Virus record (IMG/VR): IMGVR_UViG_3300022859_000018
Coordinates: 1-24,013 of that record
DNA: 24,013 nucleotides
From: a virus
Reading direction: 5' to 3' (one strand)
Part shown: positions 20,975 through 24,013 of the stretch, piece after piece
How the letters are laid out: each line of letters starts with the position of its first letter
Numbering within the stretch: position 1 is the stretch's first letter
Program-made: the position numbers and the translations under genes
Notes under the pieces: generated by a model
The model's input: the letters and a program-made list of their open reading frames with translations, nothing else
Told to the model about the DNA's origin: nothing
Databases searched by the model: none

Positions 20975-21908
20975 CTTCTATTTGTTTAAGTTTTCGGTTT
21001 AGTAAATATCGTTTTCGGGCCACTCTGATCAGGTCCTGCCGGTGCTCAATCAGGTACTCCCGCAGTTCTTTATCACCACCGACGAGGTGCCCCGCGACAT
21101 AAGAATCGTGCAGATCCACCGCTGGGTGGCCGTGTTCTTTATAGAATTTTTTCAGAGCAGCCGCGGCCTTTTCTCTGTTCACATTTCTGCACGCGTGCTC
21201 TCCCCGGGTAATCAGCTCCCAGTTACTTGGTATACAGTTCATGGTATTGCCGTCCTTGCAGCGAAGTAGATGGCCTTTCGGAATCGAGCCGTTTTTCTTT
21301 TTCCAATTGTGGCGGTGCAGTAGGTCCCATTTGGCTTTGGCCACCCGAATGTGCATGTATGGAGTACCTTTTGAGTCCACCCTGCAGCTTATAGCCCCAT
21401 CCCATTTGGTGTTTACGGGCGAGTGACCTTTTTTGAACCGGGTTTTTTTGGTCTTTTCGATCGCCTCCCGGCTCATGTAATCGGTTTTCTTTAAGCCCTT
21501 ATTCTCCGGAGTGTGGCCTTTTGGATATCTATTTTTAACAGCCTTTTCACATTTTGCCAGCTGGGCCCCAAGTCCCCGGTTCTGCTCCAGCAGGTAATCC
21601 GGGTTCTTATGGATCCCCAACAAAGAAACGCGGCCATATATCGATGACCTTGTTCGGCCACCAAGCATCTTCTGAACCTCGTTAATTTCCGTTGTTGGAT
21701 AATAATCGCGTAGAATCTGATCCTGTTTTTCGGTCCATTCCCTTCGAATGAATTTGATCAATCTCATCTTTTTTCTGGCGTTACGGACTCCACCTGGCTT
21801 CACGCCAAGGTGGTCAGCCATCTTCTTATCAGATAAATCCTGCCAGTTATCACGGATAAACTGTAGATCCTCCTCGGTGTACACCCTGCTTCTTTTGGGT
21901 TTACTCAT
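20958..21908 (-). CDS. HNH endonuclease with N-terminal Myb/SANT-like DNA-binding repeats
   Basis: 316 residues. Two helix-turn-helix repeats open the protein (YTEEDLQFIRDNWQDLSDKK at about 10-29 and WTEKQDQILRDYYPTTEINE at about 58-77), each followed by a recognition helix. KGHTPENKG and KKGHSPVNTKWDG linkers follow, and the HNH core (HRHNWKKKNGSIPKGHLLRC, then KDGNTMNCIPSNWELITR) lies at about 205-245. This is the phage HNH type that nicks or cuts DNA. The usual second His of the 'HKDGN' string is Cys here (RCKDGN), which may affect metal binding. It can help packaging or act as a free-standing homing enzyme. It overlaps both neighbours. Confidence 0.82.
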   Translation of the reverse strand: MSKPKRSRVYTEEDLQFIRDNWQDLSDKKMADHLGVKPGGVRNARKKMRLIKFIRREWTEKQDQILRDYYPTTEINEVQKMLGGRTRSSIYGRVSLLGIHKNPDYLLEQNRGLGAQLAKCEKAVKNRYPKGHTPENKGLKKTDYMSREAIEKTKKTRFKKGHSPVNTKWDGAISCRVDSKGTPYMHIRVAKAKWDLLHRHNWKKKNGSIPKGHLLRCKDGNTMNCIPSNWELITRGEHACRNVNREKAAAALKKFYKEHGHPAVDLHDSYVAGHLVGGDKELREYLIEHRQDLIRVARKRYLLNRKLKQIEDEQNK

Positions 21909-22177
21909 TTGAAAAACTCCTCAAGTTCCTCGATCGATTTCTTAGCAATCCCCTTCCCTACGATCTCCATTTTAAGGGTCTCGAGCAGGCTGGCATCAGG
22001 ACCAGTGTTAGATGGGACGGTGAAGTCTAGTCTTGAAATGATATTTTGCTTTTCCTTTTTTGAACCAGACTTATAATGATCGTTAATCGCATCAATAAGG
22101 TCTTCTGTCTCCATCTCTGAGAAATGAACCCTAACATATTCACATAGTTCTACTTCAATATATCCTCCTCTGGCCAT
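21905..22177 (-). CDS. Hypothetical protein
   Basis: 90 residues, starting 2 bp after the previous stop and overlapping the HNH gene start by 4 bp (ATGA). It has an N-terminal GGYIEVELCEYVRVHFSEME segment, then helices (DLIDAINDHYKSGSKKEKQN, and SLLETLKMEIVGKGIAKKSI) with an acidic end. Similar small proteins occur near phage recombination genes, but I cannot name a family. Tight coupling on both sides supports it as a real gene. Confidence 0.55.
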   Translation of the reverse strand: MARGGYIEVELCEYVRVHFSEMETEDLIDAINDHYKSGSKKEKQNIISRLDFTVPSNTGPDASLLETLKMEIVGKGIAKKSIEELEEFFK

Positions 22178-22179
22178 AA

Positions 22180-22794
22180 CTACACCCTCACCTGTGATTC
22201 AGATTGCGGATCCAGATCGTACAGGCTGCTCACTGTGGCCTGAATCGTTTTATACCAGGTGTTCCCGTGTTTGTCGTTGATCCGATAGAAGTCAGTGAAG
22301 TCCGGCTTACGGATATTGAACTTCCAGTACCCTTCCTTGGGTTTATACCGGGAGTAAACCTGCATTAGCAGGTGATAAAGCATGAACTCCTTCGTATCAC
22401 CGTCCAGCATGTCCCAGAGCTCACCGGATATCTGAATCAGGTAATCGAATCCGGAAAAGAACTGGCTGACTTCGTTTTCTTTCGTGATCCTCGCCGCACG
22501 TTTTTTGCTGATATTCGGGTAGATCAACAGGCAGCCCACACTGGCCGGACCGATATCAATACCACGCTCCTCCATGACCCTCTCGGCCAAGTCCCGCATC
22601 TGCGTGCTTTTTATGATACTTTTAGTCTGCCCTTTAAATTTTTCATTAATGCGCGACTGATCGAAGTTGGTCCGTATGGGAGTAAATCCCTCGCCGTCCA
22701 TTCGAAGCTGTTTTGCAACCGCCTGCATTTTTTTAGATGTTGTTTTTGCGGTACGTCCGCTACTGTCTGTAATTTCAATATCGATGTCATTCAT
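22180..22794 (-). CDS. Metallopeptidase-like phage protein with lost HExxH
   Basis: 204 residues. A lysine-rich N-terminus is followed by IGPASVGCLLIYPNISKKRA, then SGELWDMLDGDTKEFMLYHL and KPDFTDFYRINDKHGNTWYK. The order 'W..L.....K.F.L.H.LM' then 'KPDF.DFY.I' resembles putative phage metallopeptidases, where the first segment would carry HExxH; here it reads HLLMQ, so zinc catalysis is unlikely. It could be a non-catalytic relative of the enzyme at 8834-9436, but the similarity is weak. It lies in an operon with the small gene 2 bp downstream. Confidence 0.5.
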   Translation of the reverse strand: MNDIDIEITDSSGRTAKTTSKKMQAVAKQLRMDGEGFTPIRTNFDQSRINEKFKGQTKSIIKSTQMRDLAERVMEERGIDIGPASVGCLLIYPNISKKRAARITKENEVSQFFSGFDYLIQISGELWDMLDGDTKEFMLYHLLMQVYSRYKPKEGYWKFNIRKPDFTDFYRINDKHGNTWYKTIQATVSSLYDLDPQSESQVRV

Positions 22795-22805
22795 AGTATT
22801 CTGGT

Positions 22806-23246
22806 TTAATTGTTGTTATGGTACTTTAAAAGTCTTGTCGTGTAGCGTCGGATCTTCTCCTGCAGGTAGACAGAAATCTCTTTATTCCGATTGTGTAGCA
22901 GGTTTGATATATCTTGCTCACTACAGCCGGCTATTACTGCGATATCTTTACTTCTCATACTCTGTGATAGCTTTTTAATGATTTTCACCACTTGGTTGAG
23001 ATCCGGGCTTCTGCGCTGATCCGGAAGATTCCCGCTAACAGCCTTTTCATGCCTGGTTATCGCCGTTCGCAGAAAGCTTGCGTCCTCCTTGGCCTGCCTT
23101 AGAGCCATAGATCCCACATAATCTCGATAGTTCACCCGTTGGGTTTTTGCCTTTTCAATCACTTCCAGGGACTTTTTGAGCTCCCGGCGATATCGGGTGA
23201 TTTCAGGTTGTTTCATTGACAGTGATCTTGGTAGTGATGTATTCAT
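22806..23246 (-). CDS. Protein with YRxxxGS domain and C-terminal helix-turn-helix
   Basis: 146 residues, overlapping the previous stop (ATGA-type overlap at 23243-23246); an internal ATG at 23216 is an alternative start. The N-terminal half, NYRDYVGSMALRQAKEDASF then LRTAITRHEKAV, matches the C-terminal third of the protein at 2383-2706. The C-terminal half, SMRSKDIAVIAGCSEQDISN then LLHNRNKEISVYLQEKIRRY, is a helix-turn-helix of the Cro/XRE-like type. It probably binds DNA and may regulate the early genes. The left homologue lacks this HTH. Confidence 0.6.
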   Translation of the reverse strand: MNTSLPRSLSMKQPEITRYRRELKKSLEVIEKAKTQRVNYRDYVGSMALRQAKEDASFLRTAITRHEKAVSGNLPDQRRSPDLNQVVKIIKKLSQSMRSKDIAVIAGCSEQDISNLLHNRNKEISVYLQEKIRRYTTRLLKYHNNN

Positions 23247-23956
23247 GATTTTTTGGATTGTGTTACAAGTCCGCGACGCTCAGCCTCGTTAAATATTCGC
23301 TTGATATACCCTTTTCCATTTAATCCCGACATCCATTGATCAAATGATTCATTTCCCATAACCTGGTTGATCTTTTTGTGTTGATCAACGATCGTCTCAT
23401 CCGGCCAATTCTCAACTTTTTCCCCGGATATCATCCTTTCATGGTCTGTTTCGTCAATTGGAGTTGTTTGCCTGGGTAGTTCTTTTGGTTTTTTCTGCGG
23501 GTAGTACTTGTTTCTCGTCTCATACAACCGATCTCTGACCCCGCTTGAAACAATCCAGTCATTAAAAGCCGTCACAATGGCTGCCATATTGTTTCCCCTT
23601 CGGGGCGCGCGGCCACTAACAAGAGCTTTTGTAAATTCAGAAACAACGATATCTCCCGGGATATCCTGGGGCACTAAATGATTTTCATAGAAAAGAGCCA
23701 CCCATAACTCTGATAAAAAGCTTGAAATTTGATCCTTATCAGACGGAAGCTCGTTTAAAGCACCTATTTTGAGATACATTTCGTACAACGAGTCGGTGGC
23801 TGGTCTTTCTGGTTTTGGATATACATTTCCCCCGTCACTTCGATTCGAGATGTATGTCAAAGCCTTCTCCCGACTAAAATTAACAGGGATTTCTATGTAT
23901 TTACGCTCTTGAAAGGTACTCGACAGCCTGGTCTCCTTTTGTTTTACTATGTCCAT
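23243..23956 (-). CDS. Hypothetical protein of the right early region
   Basis: 237 residues, with an A-rich leader (AACAAAAAAAAATAAACA) before the ATG at 23956. Helical segments include KISFLSELW-type stretches (SSFLSELWVALFYENHLVP), VSEFTKALVSGRAPRRGNN and a C-terminal GNESFDQWMSGLNGKGYIKR. The middle has a Lys/Pro-rich linker (YYPQKKPKELPRQTTPIDET). Position and composition fit a replication accessory or helicase-loader-like protein, but no motif proves it. It overlaps the next gene. Confidence 0.55.
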   Translation of the reverse strand: MDIVKQKETRLSSTFQERKYIEIPVNFSREKALTYISNRSDGGNVYPKPERPATDSLYEMYLKIGALNELPSDKDQISSFLSELWVALFYENHLVPQDIPGDIVVSEFTKALVSGRAPRRGNNMAAIVTAFNDWIVSSGVRDRLYETRNKYYPQKKPKELPRQTTPIDETDHERMISGEKVENWPDETIVDQHKKINQVMGNESFDQWMSGLNGKGYIKRIFNEAERRGLVTQSKKS

Positions 23957-24013
23957 TGTTTATTTTTTTTTGTTTTTCTATTGGAGGATAGGCCTGCCAG
24001 TCATCAAGCCATG
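23901..24013 (-). other. Possible 3' end of a further minus-strand gene
   Basis: On the minus strand a frame reads WLDDWQAYPPIEKQKK and continues to a TAA at 23901-23903, overlapping the gene at 23243-23956 by about 56 bp. A second frame ends at a TAG at 23978-23980 (GLMTGRPILQ). One of them is probably the end of the upstream gene; the A-rich leader after 23978 slightly favours the second. The window edge prevents a decision. Confidence 0.25.

Noticed and set aside
1-24013. CRISPR arrays, tRNA genes, rRNA genes, complete insertion sequences
   Set aside because: No regularly spaced repeats, no tRNA-like cloverleaf or T-loop, no rRNA-like sequence and no transposase or integrase were seen.

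Overview
The window reads as phage DNA from a host in the Bacteroidota/Balneolota range. Most starts follow AT-rich, A-rich leaders without a Shine-Dalgarno sequence, and the proteins include typical phage families: a YbcO-like DUF1364 protein, a DUF1376 replication protein, SSB, a YfdQ-like protein, a staphylococcal-nuclease-like protein, a phage metallopeptidase, an HNH endonuclease and terminases. The host is inferred from style only; no rRNA, tRNA or host housekeeping gene is present.

Layout. (1) 1-6902, plus strand: an early/replication module with overlapping small genes, iteron-like repeats at 1030-1062 before the DUF1376 gene, ssb, several unrecognised genes, a structured 112-nt spacer at 4918-5029 and a nuclease gene. 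It is followed at 5876-6735 by a mosaic of broken fragments: a Rossmann-fold methyltransferase-like remnant, a block duplicated elsewhere in the window, and the C-terminal part of a D12 adenine methylase. (2) 6919-8616, minus strand: a four-gene block with a short cytosine-C5 methyltransferase, separated by a palindromic divergent control region (8666-8709) from (3) 8834-11905, plus strand: metallopeptidase, DUF2280-type small terminase and large terminase. (4) 11906-16247: an AT-rich island, all on the minus strand, with a D12 adenine methylase, an MT-A70-like methylase, an EcoRI-type adenine methylase and a DUF262-HNH nuclease overlapping it. The spacers of this island hold long imperfect palindromes that resemble integron attC sites. 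(5) 16248-24013, minus strand: a second, unrelated phage module running from replication-side genes through an HNH endonuclease and many small genes to its own small and large terminases.

Two unrelated packaging modules therefore face each other head-on. Neither is followed by portal or capsid genes, and the restriction/modification island sits exactly between the two terL stop codons. The modules share several pieces: a near-identical 120-bp block in inverted orientation, two genes with the same small domain, duplicated C-termini, and a TTAACACA element in front of genes in both. This suggests two related phages or prophages of one host lineage that have recombined, or one unusual composite element. 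The best candidate for an undescribed system is the EcoRI-type methylase plus DUF262-HNH pair, carried with two more adenine methylases as attC-like cassettes.
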